A stretch of 64,000 nt of DNA. Origin: Melampsora larici-populina 98AG31. Taxonomy: Eukaryota; Basidiomycota; Pucciniomycetes; Pucciniales; Melampsoraceae. Shown piece after piece: positions 23,365 to 35,338 of this stretch (position 1 is the stretch's first letter; each line of letters begins with the position of its first letter). Below the pieces are notes generated by a model, which was not told the origin of the DNA, ran no database searches, and was given only the letters and a program-made list of their open reading frames with translations. The translations under genes and the position numbers were made by a program. The stretch is from NCBI RefSeq assembly GCF_000204055.1, contig NW_006768814.1, positions 542,526-606,525 of the forward strand. Direction: 5' to 3'.

Positions 23365-25021
23365 ATGTCTAGCCTACGTGAGTCTTCCTCGCCCTTCCTT
23401 TACCTTACAACAAGCGCTTTATTAATATTTCTCCACTTCCCTTTTATGGTGGGTTTGTAATTCCCAGACCACAACGTAAGTCTCGATTCCTCGTCTAACT
23501 CTCACTGCATATCTTCCATTGTGTTAAGCGACACAATAGATCTCGCTAGAGATTATTTGCCTAATGGAGAGCTAACTAACTAAATCACCTATAACCTTTG
23601 ATCACATCCTAATATACTCATCTCAGTGGTCTTCCCGTCTTATCTGTGCGTATATATTCATCACATTTAATTTCACCCTTCTAGTCCGGCGCATCGCTAA
23701 CGCATCATCTTTCATTCTAAATCATCTTGACCTCAGCAGCATTCGTACGATTATAACGAAGGAAATAATGGGAATCAACCCCCTCTCAATGTCGATCTCA
23801 ACATTCAATCTCAACAATCCGCTCTTTCACATCCAACAAATCATTCAATTCCACGTTCTGTGGGTGGCCACTCGAGCCTCTTACACTCCACTGCTCCAAT
23901 CGAAAATGGAATCAATCACTCCCATCAGTATCCTTTCTCCCCTATACCCATCTCTCATCAACAGTATTCACCAAACTTGAACTATTCTACAAACCATATT
24001 TACACGAGACCAGAACATGTTGGTTACCTACCGAACAGTCCTAACATGCAACCTGTCCAAAGCTGTCCCGGACTACCATACATTTCCAAGACTCATCAAC
24101 ATCATTCCAATGCGCGCCGATCTACGCCCTTGTCACCTCATAATGAGCTAGTTCCTATCTCTAATCATTCACGAGGAGACTCGACTTCTGGGCCCTCGCG
24201 TATCATGTCTCCGGTTCAACCTAAGAATGAAGTCTCTGATGTTTCTGATGGCATACAGCAGCTCCAGTTGGCAAGCGAGGCAGCTGAAGTCAAAGAGTCT
24301 GGTCCTCCAGCCGCGAGTACTGTGAGTACCTGAACTGTTATCTTCAAGTTCTTCCTCTCTGACATGATGTACGGTTATGCAGGCTTTCATCAGCAAGCTT
24401 TACCATCTTTGTTCACACGATGATTACCATCCTTACATTGTACGTCTGAATTCAATTTAAGAGTATTCATAAACCTCACTAACCATCCACTCCTTTACGT
24501 AGAGGTGGAATGCCGCCGGTGATGCATTCGTCTTGGCACACGGTGAGCATTCTTTATCAAAGTGGTGCATTCTCTACATTCTAATATCTGACGCGACATT
24601 TCTCCACGCAGCCAATGTTGAATTCTCTTCGGTTATCTTGCCAAGGTTCTTTCGTCATAGCAATGTCTCCTCCTTCATCAGGCAGTTGAATGTGAGTCTT
24701 CAAGCTTATCTTCGTCTACAAAAAATACCTCAATCAGACCTACGCTGACATTTTACACTGTAGCTCTATAACTTCACCAGACTACCAACTATCAAACTTC
24801 TTGACACAATAGATAACAACACGAACCCTTCACCAGCTTGTGCTTATTCAGGATTCTCTCATCCAAACTTTCTTCGTGGTGATACTGCTTCTCTAAGGCT
24901 CATCAAGCCAAAGCCAAGTAAAAGTAAAGCAGCTCGAAAAGCCTGTAAAGATGCAAGTCTGATTGATGATAAAAGTAAAGCTCATCGTCGGAGTACACCT
25001 GCTAAATCAAAGATGATCTGA
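23365..25021 (+). CDS. HSF-type DNA-binding transcription factor
   Basis: Nuclear regulator of the heat-shock-factor/SFL1 type. Exons 23365-23377, 23468-23475, 23737-24321, 24383-24439, 24503-24542, 24612-24691 and 24764-25021 give 346 residues. The N-terminal half is low complexity (Gln, Asn, His, Ser, Pro). The DNA-binding winged helix follows: AFISKLYHLCSHDDYHPYI, RWNAAGDAFVLAHA, VILPRFFRHSNVSSFIRQLNLYNFTRL. This matches A-F-x-x-K-L, W-x-x-x-G-x-x-F and LP-x-F-F-x-H-x-N-x-x-S-F-x-R-Q-L-N. A basic tail (KPKPSKSKAARKACK) may be a nuclear localisation signal. The DNA-binding domain sits late in the protein and no long coiled coil follows it, unlike classic HSF1. The first two short exons are inferred from frame and splice signals; exon 2 is only 8 bases. 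Confidence 0.85.
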
Positions 25022-27190
25022 TGATCATGATGCGTCTTTTTTTTTGCTTTGATTTCCAAATTCATGTGTTTCGGTCGAGTCTTTCATCTTTTCTTTTCTT
25101 TTTCTTCATCTATCAATATACATCTGTAAAAACATGTTTCTATTCAACTCTTTTTTTCTATATATATATTTTTTTCCTTACGATTTTATTTTTGTAAACG
25201 GAAGAAAGAAAATTTTTACAGTTTGAAGAAATTAAGGAATTTAAGGAAGGAATTAAGTTAGTCAAGAAGGATATAGGATCTCTCTCACGTTTCGTACACG
25301 TTTTTTGAAGTGCGTTTGTTGATGTGTTTGTTTATGTTATGATCTTGTTTTTGTTTGTTTTCTGTTTTTCATTTGAAAGGATCTTGTTTTACACATAGTA
25401 CAAAAACCTTTTGTACTTCAATCATCCTTTCTTGTGTTTGTCTTTGGATATCAATCTCTTTAAGTCAATGGCCTCCAATCAATGTGTTTGTGATCTTTTC
25501 ATTGTTTTGTTTTTGCGTGAGTTCATTTTGGATCATCTAGGTGTCATCGTATTATGCATGAAGTTATTGTCTCAAAGAGATGAAAATTTCTAGTGTCCCA
25601 GATCGCGCAGGAGTAACTTGAACCTCAAGCCAAAGCATCTCACGTCTGCAGCCTTGGGCGAAGTCCCAAAGTGTTGAAAATAAGAGCGTTCCAAAAGCTG
25701 TTGAGATTGTGTTGATACTTGACACGCTAAACCGGAGTCAAGTTCAAAAAGAACCCTGTGGTACAAACTTAACATAAGTCCCTATGGATGGACCTAACCA
25801 TCCATCCATAGGGACTTATGTTAAGTTTGCCTGTGGTACAAGTTTGCAACACAAGAGAGTATATCCCTACATGGCATTCTCCAATGGATTATCCCATCAC
25901 GCGAGGCTTCAGAGATACGAGTTTTTACTTGCTTTATGATGAGCGTTTCAAAACAAAATTGACTTGGTATAGGAAAACTATCCATCATATTCTGACTTGA
26001 AAGCAGTCTATGATACAAGCAGCTTTGATTATGAAGGTTTAAGAAATATGCACAAGGAAGTGAGGTATCTCACTGGGTTTTTCTGGTCACCAATTTATTC
26101 ATCAACTCCATGGGTTAACCAATCTGGTAAGTTGAATCAGGTGTCTCATGTGGGAAATCGAGTTTGTCTGCCACTTTACACAGATTTTTTGGCTGTGGTG
26201 ACTGATCACGAACCGAGGATGATTTGAGAACAGTGATCTCTTTGAGATACAGTGTGTATTTCATCGGACCCCAAAATAATACGTAGAATGATTTTGAAAC
26301 TTTAACTGAGCTATCTTTAAGAAAACTATACTCAGAAAGTCAACGTTGTCCTCTAGAAGATTTCCATTTACGTTTAGCTGATATCAAGGAAGAGATCAGA
26401 TATCTACATGTGGCTTAAAGAGGTCAGCTCCTTGAGATTACGATCCATAAGTAAAGGACATTGATGAATTTGTTATCTTGAACTGGATGACTGAAGATTG
26501 ATAACTACAAAGACTTGAAAGCCAATCATCAATTTCCATCAAGTGATTTAAAAAGAGGTGAGTGATTTATGCGAATTCTACCTTGGATCATGAAGCTAAA
26601 TTCGTTTGCATACTCATCACGCCTCTTACCCATCATTCATTCATGAAGGATGAAAGAAGTTGCAATTTCAATGATCAAATCAGTTTCATGTGGAGTTTGG
26701 ATCATCATAAGATGGTGAGGAACGTGATGGTCATAAGAAGATCGCAGCTGAAAAGCATTTGTCCATCATGACTGGTAAATAAGCATGTGGAAGTTACAGT
26801 TGATGATTGAAGTGTTGAAAGGTTAGTAAGAAGCTGAAGCAGTCTATGACGTCAATTGTTGATTCGGAAGAAACCCATTTGGTGAAGTGGTGAAGAATGG
26901 AATCAGATTGATTGATCGAAACTAAGCCTGATTGAATTTGAGGATCATAGAAAGATCACTCAAACCGATCTCAGTCAGTCATCACAAGATCAATCACCAT
27001 GGATTGGATTGGGTTACTCAGCATTCGATCGATCAGTTAACCTGTTAGATATCATGGTGGATTGAATTTGATGGAAATCGATTTAAAGAACCAAGTGAAA
27101 GTAAAAAGCTTTCGTTTAAGAATCCCATCATCCTAAAGAGTTGACTGTCGGACTAATTTCTCAATAAGTGATTAGAGATAAATATTCAAA
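25022..27190. other. Intergenic, no supported gene
   Basis: T-rich 3' flank of the HSF gene, then AT-rich sequence with a perfect hairpin at 25764-25829 and short unrelated frames. Nothing else is supported before the start at 27191. Confidence 0.55.
25764..25829. repeat. Perfect 28-base inverted repeat with 10-base loop
   Basis: The left arm (25764-25791, starting CAAACTTAACATAAGTCCC) and the right arm (25802-25829, ending GGGACTTATGTTAAGTTTG) are exact reverse complements around a 10-base loop. CCTGTGGTACAA is found just before and, again, just after the hairpin (about 25755 and 25831), suggesting a duplicated target or a fold-back duplication. Confidence 0.85.
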
Positions 27191-27859
27191 ATGGTGATCT
27201 CTAATACTCAACCTTCAACTCCTTCTATCCAATCACCACCACATTATCATGAGATTTCTAATTTAAATTCATTCAATCCATCATCAAACTCTTACTTTCC
27301 AATCTTACCTTCTTCATCATCTCCACCACCACCTCCACCACCTCCACCACTTATACGTAGATTCACTTCACCTGATTTGTTACCTACTTTAAAACATTCT
27401 TTAATCAAACCTCATCAGCAATTCACTTCATTCGTTTCTCGTTTCTCTTCTGTATTAAAAAAACCTACTTTACCTCTTCTTAATCCTCCGACTCATCGAC
27501 CTAAAAAACTTCAAAAACCTCGTCCTAAAAATCATCCTCATCCTTCAAATAAACATAAAAATTTAAATTATCAACCTATTACCTTACAACCATGGTTTAA
27601 TGATTCAGATTCAGATTCAGATTTTGATAATGATGAAGAAGATGATTTGAATGTTAAAGCAGTAGAAAGTAAATCTCCAATTCGTACAATCGTCAAACGT
27701 ACACCTGTTCATTTCTTTACGGGTGATTCAACGGTCATTGAGATTCAAACTTTTTGGTCAGATGGTACTCAAATCATTTCTAAACCTCAAATCGGATCTC
27801 ATTCTATTTTACGTAGACCAGAATATTGGATGGGTTGGCCTTCACGACGTCAATCATGA
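27191..27859 (+). CDS. Unknown proline-rich protein, single exon
   Basis: 222 codons with no intron. The N-terminus is Ser/Pro/Asn-rich with a run of nine prolines (about residues 45-53). A basic middle part (PKKLQKPRPKNHPHP) is followed by an acidic Asp/Ser stretch (DSDSDSDFDNDEEDD, about 138-152). A more ordered C-terminal part contains RTPVHFFTGDSTVIEIQTFW and ends GWPSRRQS. No known domain is recognised and there is no signal peptide. The length of the open frame, its codon-like composition and the upstream leader argue for a real gene. Confidence 0.6.
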   Translation: MVISNTQPSTPSIQSPPHYHEISNLNSFNPSSNSYFPILPSSSSPPPPPPPPPLIRRFTSPDLLPTLKHSLIKPHQQFTSFVSRFSSVLKKPTLPLLNPPTHRPKKLQKPRPKNHPHPSNKHKNLNYQPITLQPWFNDSDSDSDFDNDEEDDLNVKAVESKSPIRTIVKRTPVHFFTGDSTVIEIQTFWSDGTQIISKPQIGSHSILRRPEYWMGWPSRRQS

Positions 27860-28179
27860 TAGTTAGCTTTATTCATCTTATCTCTTTCTCAGGTTTTAAA
27901 GTGGTTGACATTCTTGAATGTTTAACTCAGGTCTTTTGGTTTTGCTTTGATTTTTCATCGGATACTTTCACGCATCAAGTCTTGGGTTTTTGTTTTTGTT
28001 CTTTTTCGAGTTTTTAAATCCACTTAATGATATAATGGATTGTATTGTAAGTGATCTTAACTATTTCTTCATCAAGTGGAATGAGGTATAGTCAATGTTT
28101 TATACTTACTTGATATCTTTTCCTATATGTCATTCTCTAAATTCACAGTATTCGTCTCTTCATCAGCATTTATTGGTCA

Positions 28180-28960
28180 TCATGTATCATTAGTTTTCAT
28201 CTTACTCGCATTCATCTTTCTTTTAAAATTGTTATGGGCTTTGTATATTATCATCACCTTTTTTTGATCTATATTCTCTCAACACTTTGAGTCTATCATC
28301 ATTCATTTCACGAATCCCTGTACCATTAGTGTTGATCTTACTTGCATTCTGTCTCTATCAAATGCTCACGTACCTTGTAGATTGTTATTGTTTGTTTTAC
28401 GCTGCATTTTCTCAACAATCTATCTTCATCACTCATTTCCCAACCCCTATAATTGTAAATGTGTATCATTAGTGTCTATCTTACTCGCATTCTCGGTCTG
28501 TGAAATATTCGTGCACCTTAGGTTGTACTATTATCATTTGTTTTACTCTACATCTTCACAACATTCTATCTATTGTCATTATCACTCATTTCCCAACCCC
28601 TTCAATTATAAATATGTACAGCCCTTTGCAGAATTGATGACTTTGGAAAAAGAGAAAACGCTTGAGTTTTCAAAAAAACCTGCGAGTTTTTTTCAGTTTT
28701 TTTTCAAAAACTCATTGAGTTTCTCAAAAACTGAGCGAGCTCTTTCTCTTTTAGACTTACTCAGCCAGGTTTCCAAAAAAAACTCACTGACTTTTTGAAA
28801 AACTCAGCAGCTTTTTGACAAAACTCAAGGTTTTTTATTTGAAAACTCGAGGTTTTTTTTCTTCAAAGTCATCAATTATGCAAAGGGCTGTATCATTAGT
28901 GTTTGTTCTACTCGTATTATTCGTTGTGGAAAACTAGCATCTGCCTTGTACATCAAATTC
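28180..28960. repeat. Tandem array of ~140-150-base units
   Basis: TGTATCATTAGTGT..ATCTTACTCGCATTC recurs, with variation, near 28186, 28319, 28466 and 28888. Each copy is followed by similar text ending in CATTTCCCAACCCCT. The last unit is interrupted by the TA-flanked element at 28619-28890. Confidence 0.7.
28619..28890. mobile_element. 272-base MITE, TA target duplication (Tc1/mariner type)
   Basis: Terminal inverted repeats of about 27 bases with one mismatch: left CAGCCCTTTGCAGAATTGAT, right ATCAATTATGCAAAGGGCTG. Flanked by TA at 28617-28618 and 28891-28892. The neighbouring tandem unit shows the empty site (AAATGTGTATCATTAGTG at about 28459), so the insertion point is fixed. The interior holds repeated AAAAACTC/GAGTTTTT motifs and no gene. 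Confidence 0.8.
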
Positions 28961-30376
28961 ATATGATTTAATCTACATTCTTAGAACGCTCTGTTTGTTT
29001 CTCATTGTAATTTCAATTCTGTAACGTCAAAATTGTAGCTTTACCAATTTCATGACCGCGGTATTCTTCGGATTTTATTTTACCTTGGGGTTAGCTGCAA
29101 ATTACTTTGACTGATTTCCTTGATTTGATCATTTGGACATATAGCTTCAAGTCTGTTAATATTTATTCACTGCCCATCTTTAACTTTTTGAACAAGAACA
29201 AACAAGAGCTAAAACTGAAGAAAATGAGACTCTGATGCATGGTTTAATCCAACAAAGCCTATCAATTCATCCTACTTGAATCTTAAATACACCAAGATCA
29301 TTCTCAAGATCGCTTGAGAGAAAGAATCGAATAGGAACAAAGCTTTCGTATGTTCTGACTCGTTCTAAGGTATAAGGCCTTAGGTTTACTTTATCTGTTA
29401 AATCAGTTTTTCTCAAGTTGAAATTTAGGTTAAGAGCTTTAACGAAGGGACTGCGGCGTTACAGTTAGTGCTCCCACTGTTTGGCCGATGAAAATTTGAC
29501 TCTTATAAACCTCGATTCCTCTTTCCTCGCCTTGCTCCCTACCAACGATCATCAAGCATCATCATGAAATTCTTTCTTATCCCTCAAAACCGAACCGGAT
29601 TTTATCCTCACTCGACTTCAACGTAAGCACTCTTTACATTCCTTCTGCTTTCACTTCAATTCACCTTACTTTCATACATATGATGAGTCAAAATTTATCA
29701 CAGACCTGAGCTATAGACTTACCTTACCTTTGGGTTAAAGTGAGGTTGTAGAAACAATAATTTTCCTTATCTACTCTGAACTATTCTTTTTGAATTTTCT
29801 TAATATTAACATTTTCCCTTTTTGATCGATAAGTAACACTTTAAACTGACCAATGCTCTCTTTTTTTGATTTCGATTTTCGATTTGAAGGGTTCTTTTCT
29901 TTTAATTCGGTTTCTCTTTTTGTTAGTTTGTTGGTCCCTTTTGTATCGTACTAGTTACACTTTGAATATTCGAAAATGTATTCCACATGATCTCTCATTG
30001 CCATTCCCCGTTAATTGATGCTAATTCAAAATGCTAGTGCACTGCTAATGCATCAATGCCTCCTGTAACCGTCACATGCTCAGCCTCAAGTTTGATCCTC
30101 ATTCAATTGTTAAAGAAGGATGCATAATAAATTGTAATTGAAGAAAAGAGACAATAAAGAAAGAGAAGAATCATGAAAGTGTAATTCAAGAAAGTATCAA
30201 AATATAAACAGATGAAGATCAGAAAGAAAGAAAAATAAAGTGAAGAAAAGTGAAAATAAAGGGTAGTATAGATTATAAAGAGATTGATAAAGAAAGATAG
30301 ATAAAGAAAGATAGATAAAGAAAACAAGTATGATTGTCTTATTGGTTTTTCCTCAAGATTTCCTCTCGAATGAGAC
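28961..30376. other. Intergenic with one possible very small gene
   Basis: AT-rich. The only gene-like signal is the short frame at 29564-29716. From about 30100 to 30340 purine-rich GAAAGA repeats dominate. Confidence 0.5.
29564..29716 (+). CDS. Possible 23-residue peptide gene, two exons
   Basis: Downstream of a TATA-like CTTATAAACC (about 29500), an ATG starts MKFFLIPQNRTGFYPHSTST. It reaches a clean GTAAGC splice site after 29622. A plausible acceptor (TTATCACAG, ending 29703) gives a stop after three more codons. This could also be the 5' piece of a broken larger gene. No similarity is recognised. Confidence 0.25.
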
Positions 30377-30384
30377 CTCCTGCC

Positions 30385-30780
30385 AGGACCCCGGAAAGCT
30401 CCAGGGAAAGTATCCGACCTAAAACCACCCCAATTGACCTTTTCAATACCCCGTGACGCGGTAAAAACCCGAAAATCGAGCTTGAACAATCCCGGTTACG
30501 TCGGTAGGTTTAAAGAGCAAAAATCGCTAAAAATCTCCCAGGAGACCAATCCATTTGTTTTTGGTCGGTACGTACGTCCATAAGACAGTGTTTTTGGGCT
30601 TTTTTTTTGGCTCAGGAGAAATCCATACCTGTCACGTCGGTAGGTCTGAATTCCAAAAATCTGATTTTGGCTTGAAAAACCCCCAAAAAATACCTTTTTC
30701 GTTGGTACGTTGGCCTTTTTTTCAACCCTCAATCCATTCATTTTACGCCGGATAGTTCACCTGGAGCTTTCCGGGGTCCT
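30385..30780. mobile_element. 396-base MITE with 8-base target duplication (hAT type)
   Basis: A 21-base perfect terminal inverted repeat (starting AGGACCCCGGAAAGC on the left) is flanked by an identical 8-base direct repeat CTCCTGCC at 30377-30384 and 30781-30788. Inside, CGTCGGTAGGT occurs near 30499 and 30639. There is no transposase. An 8-base duplication is typical of hAT elements. Confidence 0.75.
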
Positions 30781-30799
30781 CTCCTGCCTCCTTGAAATA

Positions 30800-31059
30800 T
30801 GGTATACAAATATTGTTCTGGAGATTTCCAGAAGGTTTTTCCCAGAACGCCAAAACTCTTCTGGTGTTCTGGAAAAACTATATTTCTGTGAACAAGGTTC
30901 CACTTGGTGTTACAGTCATCTACTCAGGATTCTGGTATTCTGGACGGCTGGTGGGTTCAAACTTCCAGAACACCAGAATGTCAGATACCATTATAATTTT
31001 TCTTTCTGACATTCTGGGAAAAATCTTTTGGAAATTTCCAGAACAATATTTGTATACCA
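30800..31059. mobile_element. 260-base MITE with TA target duplication
   Basis: Terminal inverted repeats of about 50 bases with a few mismatches: left TGGTATACAAATATTGTTCT, right ending AGAACAATATTTGTATACCA. TA flanks at 30798-30799 and 31060-31061. The interior is built of TTCTGG/CCAGAA repeats and has no coding capacity. Confidence 0.8.
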
Positions 31060-31369
31060 TAAAAGTTGTCTTTGGACTTCACTAGGCCTTTGCCCCGGCC
31101 CCGGACCCCGCCCCCGCAAGGGTGGGAATTGGGACATGTTTTGGCAAGAAATGCACGGCGGGGAATTCTTGGGCCAAGATGCGGGAGCGAACCCAGTTCC
31201 CCGAGCTCCCCGTACTTTAAGAGCATGTGATAAAGGCAGAGGTTAGGTGGGAAATAGGCAAGGGAGTAGTGCTCAGGGGGACTTGGAGCCATGCTGAGCA
31301 GTGAAAATTCAGACTTTTCATTTCAATTGGTGAAGGTCACATGTATGTATGTATCATTCTGATGAGAAT

Positions 31370-34041
31370 CTAATCATCAAGCCCATCAAAATAAGCTGGA
31401 ACAAATGCATGGTACCACTCTTTAACACAAAGAAGCCGCTCGACAGTATCAGGATTGAGTGAAGATCTTGAATAACGCAGGACAACACGCCCTTCAGAGA
31501 AAACATGCTTGGAAGGGCAGCTGGTCGCTGGGATTGCCAGGTATGCAATCGCCATTGCAGACAAAGCAGGGTAGGTTTTGACCCAGCCCTTCCAGTATGC
31601 AAGTATGTCGTTGTCCTTGTGCTCAAGCGGCTCAAGAAGGTAATGAGTTATTTTGTTTGTTACCAATGACCCTTTGTCGGTGACAGATGGTATCCCAAAA
31701 AGATCATTGTCGAGTGATGCAGAGGGTTGGACAGCTGGTGACTCAATGCTGATGATGTCGGGAGTTGCAAAAGTGTCATAAGCCTGAGCATTTTGTATGA
31801 AATCGACTTTCAAAGATTCCGCCAAGTGCCCATAAAGTTTGAGAGAGTCTTGATGCTTTTTGTAAAATTCCATTTTGACACGAGGGTCAAGAATGGTTGA
31901 ACAGACCGGACCAGGTTGCTTTAAGGCAGCAATAAGGTAAGTTTCAAGCTTTTTGATCATGTCATTAGCAGCCGGGACGAGCTGGCTAATGCCGTATGTG
32001 TAGTGTACCTGGTTATGGGGAACGTAAAGTCAGCATATCGCGGGATGATTGAGATGTTACAATGTGAAATAACACACAGCTTGTAATTTATTTATCACAA
32101 CAATATAGACTGGAATGATTCTGTTGAGTGTAGGGTACGCGGTTGCACAGAGACATTTGGTAGCAACATTGAGAGGTTTAAGGAAGTTCATCAATATCCC
32201 AAGTTGCTTCCATTTGATTGGGGAAAGCTTGAACTTTTCACCCTCGGGAGTCGCACAGAACTGATTGCAAGCACTCCTGTACACATTGAAATAAGTCAGG
32301 AACAAGCAGTAAGTAGGAAACAAGAGAAAGTTGGCGTACCTGAGTAACAAGGCACACTCTAGCATAGCATAGGTCAAATTCCAATGAGTTTGAACGCCAA
32401 GAATCAACAATTGAGCCACTGTTGCTGGTGAGTTAGGAGTCGGGAAGAGTCGGATGAAGTTCTGAAACAACTCCAGACGCTGAGGGCTCGCACAAGTGTA
32501 ATTTGAAATGCCATGAACTCGTTTGTACACAGAGGCCATATCAACATGTGCTCCGTCAGGAGCGTCAACTAGAGCATTGATGGCCATTGGATTGGCAGGT
32601 TCATCTTCATCGTTTTTGGAGTCAACATCAAGGGGACCGAGTACTTTGAGACCTGCAACAGCAGCAAGGTTTAGGACACGGACGACGCATCCCAGAAGCT
32701 GCTTGTTGGACTTAAAAATCCCACCTGAAGCTGCCTCAATCGCCTTCGCCATAGTTTTGTTTGAAGAAGCGTTATCGGTGGCAATGGCAAATAAGTTCTT
32801 GAGACCACCATAATTCGAGATGGTGTCCAAGAATAGATCCGCTATCCATCAATGTGAGCAGAAATCCTGTACTTGATCTGGTTCGCTTTCAAGGACTTAC
32901 CCTGGAGGTGGGGGATACAAAGAAGGACATCTATCTTCTCAAACTTTGGTGTGATCATGTGAGCCGTGATAGCCATAAATCCAAGCATCAAGCGTGTATG
33001 CAACAGCCGGCGCTTTGGCGAGGGGATGACTTTGGAGATGTTCTTGATGAAATAGAAATACATGTTGCAAGTGGCAAGCCATTCCATCTTCCTTGACCAG
33101 CATTGAGGTAGTATCTTGGTTACAAAGTCAGAGTAGAGTGGTAAAAGATTTCTTTTCAAACATTGCAAACAAAAGATCACAATTACAAATGAAATATACA
33201 ATGGCAGTCTTTAAAGATGCAGTGGTCAAGCAGGGCTTAAAGACATCAAAAGAAGAGGTTGAAAGTGGATACATTAGAATCAAGGAGAAATCGAGGAAAA
33301 CCTGGCAATATATATCCTATACATACCAATTTTGCAGCCTTCCCAGTTGCTAAGAACCTGTTGATCATGCCCATACACTTGATCCTTTTGTTGGGATCAC
33401 CAAGGTTGTGTTTGGCGGTCAAGTGATCTGACATGCCCTTGGTGCTAGAACGGGCATCACGAGCCAGGAGTCACTGCCAGCATTAAATAGGTTCCCTGGT
33501 AGGAACATGACCTAGGCTGGGAATATAATTGAGAGAAGAATGGAGCATCAAATCATCTTGCACTGTACATCTGAGCCATAAAGCATACACTACATATGTG
33601 CAAACATCTGAGTAAATCCTTAGCTATCAGCTACATACATGTCCGCTCAGTTATCTGCTCATCTAGATAAGCAAATCATGTGAAATACATGCTGTAACTT
33701 TGTTCAGCTTGAGACACACATTTCAAAATATTGACTACATATATCACAATGGTTGCTCAGGAAATATACATGGAACTGTGTAACAGTAGCAGAATGGGAA
33801 TATGATCCCTACCACCCATATTCCCATCTGGGAACCTCTTTAATGCTGCCAGGAGTGCACCACATTCTTTCCCACTCTTCAAAGTCACAGTACATTGAAC
33901 TTTCTTCCCGCAGGCAGAAGGGTTGAAATGCGTCCAAACCCAACTCCTCTTGATAGAGGGTGTGCGGCTCTGGTTATTATTTAACTCCGGACCACGGATG
34001 ACTGGCTCTTGAGTTTGACCAGCAGCTAAATCATTGGCCAT
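31370..34041 (-). CDS. hAT-family transposase (several exons)
   Basis: Cuts and pastes the surrounding element. Starting at 34041, the first exon encodes a BED-like zinc-finger region (SWVWTHFNPSACGKKVQC...KECGALL). It is completed after an intron by MSDHLTAKHN (about 33400), giving the H-x4-H pair. The middle reads LGFMAITAHMITPKFEKIDVLL, then a central RNase H-like core (LFAIATDNASSNKTMAKAIEAA, 32780-32830; QTHWNLTYAMLE near 32380). The last part (31370-31960) has the C-terminal dimerisation segment YPALSAMAIAYLAIPATSC, then VFSEGR...R-S-L-x-x-x-x-V-E. Long frames in the last two exons show no internal stop. Exact intron borders between 33430 and 32830 were not fully resolved, so activity is undetermined. 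Confidence 0.8.
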
Positions 34042-34136
34042 TGGAAATATGTGAAAAGTTATAAAGTTAGATATTTGGATGGAGATATTTGGATGGGGAT
34101 GTTTGGATAGAAAGACTCACGTAATTCGCCTCTCTT

Positions 34137-35338
34137 CACAGTGACATTTTACTAGACACTGGCAGGCCAGTGAGTACCATCACCTCAATCCAATCTCAAT
34201 CCAATCTCAAAACAATACAGAAACAATATTAAAACTATTTCAAAACTATTTCAAAAACTATTTCAAGCCAATCTCAAGCCGATCTCAATGTTTGGCCTGG
34301 AATAACAGCCAAACAACCTTCCAGACTGAACTTAAATGAACTTTAGGTGCATGTCCACACATGAATTTGTCAGAATAATTGGAAGGTTTGAGTATATGTC
34401 AGATACAACACAATTTTTATTACCAAATACCCTTCTCAGCCCATTCCAAAGACTTCTGTAAAACAGAAACCAACAGCTCTTGAGAATAAGACTCCTTAAC
34501 CAACTTGAGAGATCCCTTTGATCTTGATATGTATATCTTGTGCCAATGAAGGTTTCTTTGTTGAGATGTCAAGTTTTTCAAAACTCAATCAAATATTTAG
34601 TACTTTCTATATTCAGCTTTGTTGTTGATTTATCATGGCAAACTGGCTGGTGATTTCAGCCTATATCTCTCTGACCATGGCCATGAGCCTCCTGGTATGG
34701 TTGACATGGTATGATGCAGCCTGTGAGAACAACATGTGATTGTCTATGGCCCGTGTTTCAATTTTACTCCCATGTGCAGTATGTTTTAATGATCTAAATA
34801 GTTTGAAAGATTTTTGGTTTTCTTGTGGTATGCTTCCAGAATCTTTCTAGATTTCACAAAATGAGAGAAAAAGAAACACTTGGAAAACTTATGGTGTTGA
34901 GCTATGATTTCCGCAACTCTGTCCATCAGAGTTGTTGAGGATTGTGCATCCTTCATTCCATGAACCTACACTTCTGTTACATAGCTTGTAATTGAGTTGG
35001 AAATAGGAGTCCATAAAGACCATGAAAGAATACCACACAAGTTTAAGCTTTCCTGCATTAGATATTTTCAGAATGGAATCCACCATACAGATCAATTAAA
35101 AAGAAGCCATTGGAAGATTCTGGAAGATCAATTTTCATATTCAGCTGTACTACTGAACTAGCCTCATGCAGAGCTGCCAGTATATGCAGGTCATGCATAT
35201 CCCCCACTCAAAGTGAATTGGAAGTCAATCTGATATTGTTGTGATATTGTTTTTGGAATTGTTTTGAAATTGTTTTGAGATTGTTTTGAGGTGAATGGGA
35301 CTCACTGGCCTGCCAGTGCCTAGTAAAATGTCACTGTG
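34137..35338. mobile_element. 1.2-kb inverted-repeat element inside the hAT transposon (CACTA-like)
   Basis: Terminal inverted repeats of nearly 50 bases with few mismatches, left CACAGTGACATTTTACTAGA, right (reverse complement) CACAGTGACATTTTACTAGG. Subterminal repeats of CAATCTCAAAACAAT type lie at both ends. A 3-base CTT lies outside each end (34134-34136 and 35339-35341). CAC-starting ends, subterminal repeats and a 3-base duplication fit CACTA/EnSpm elements. No transposase is seen inside, so it would be non-autonomous. Confidence 0.65.
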
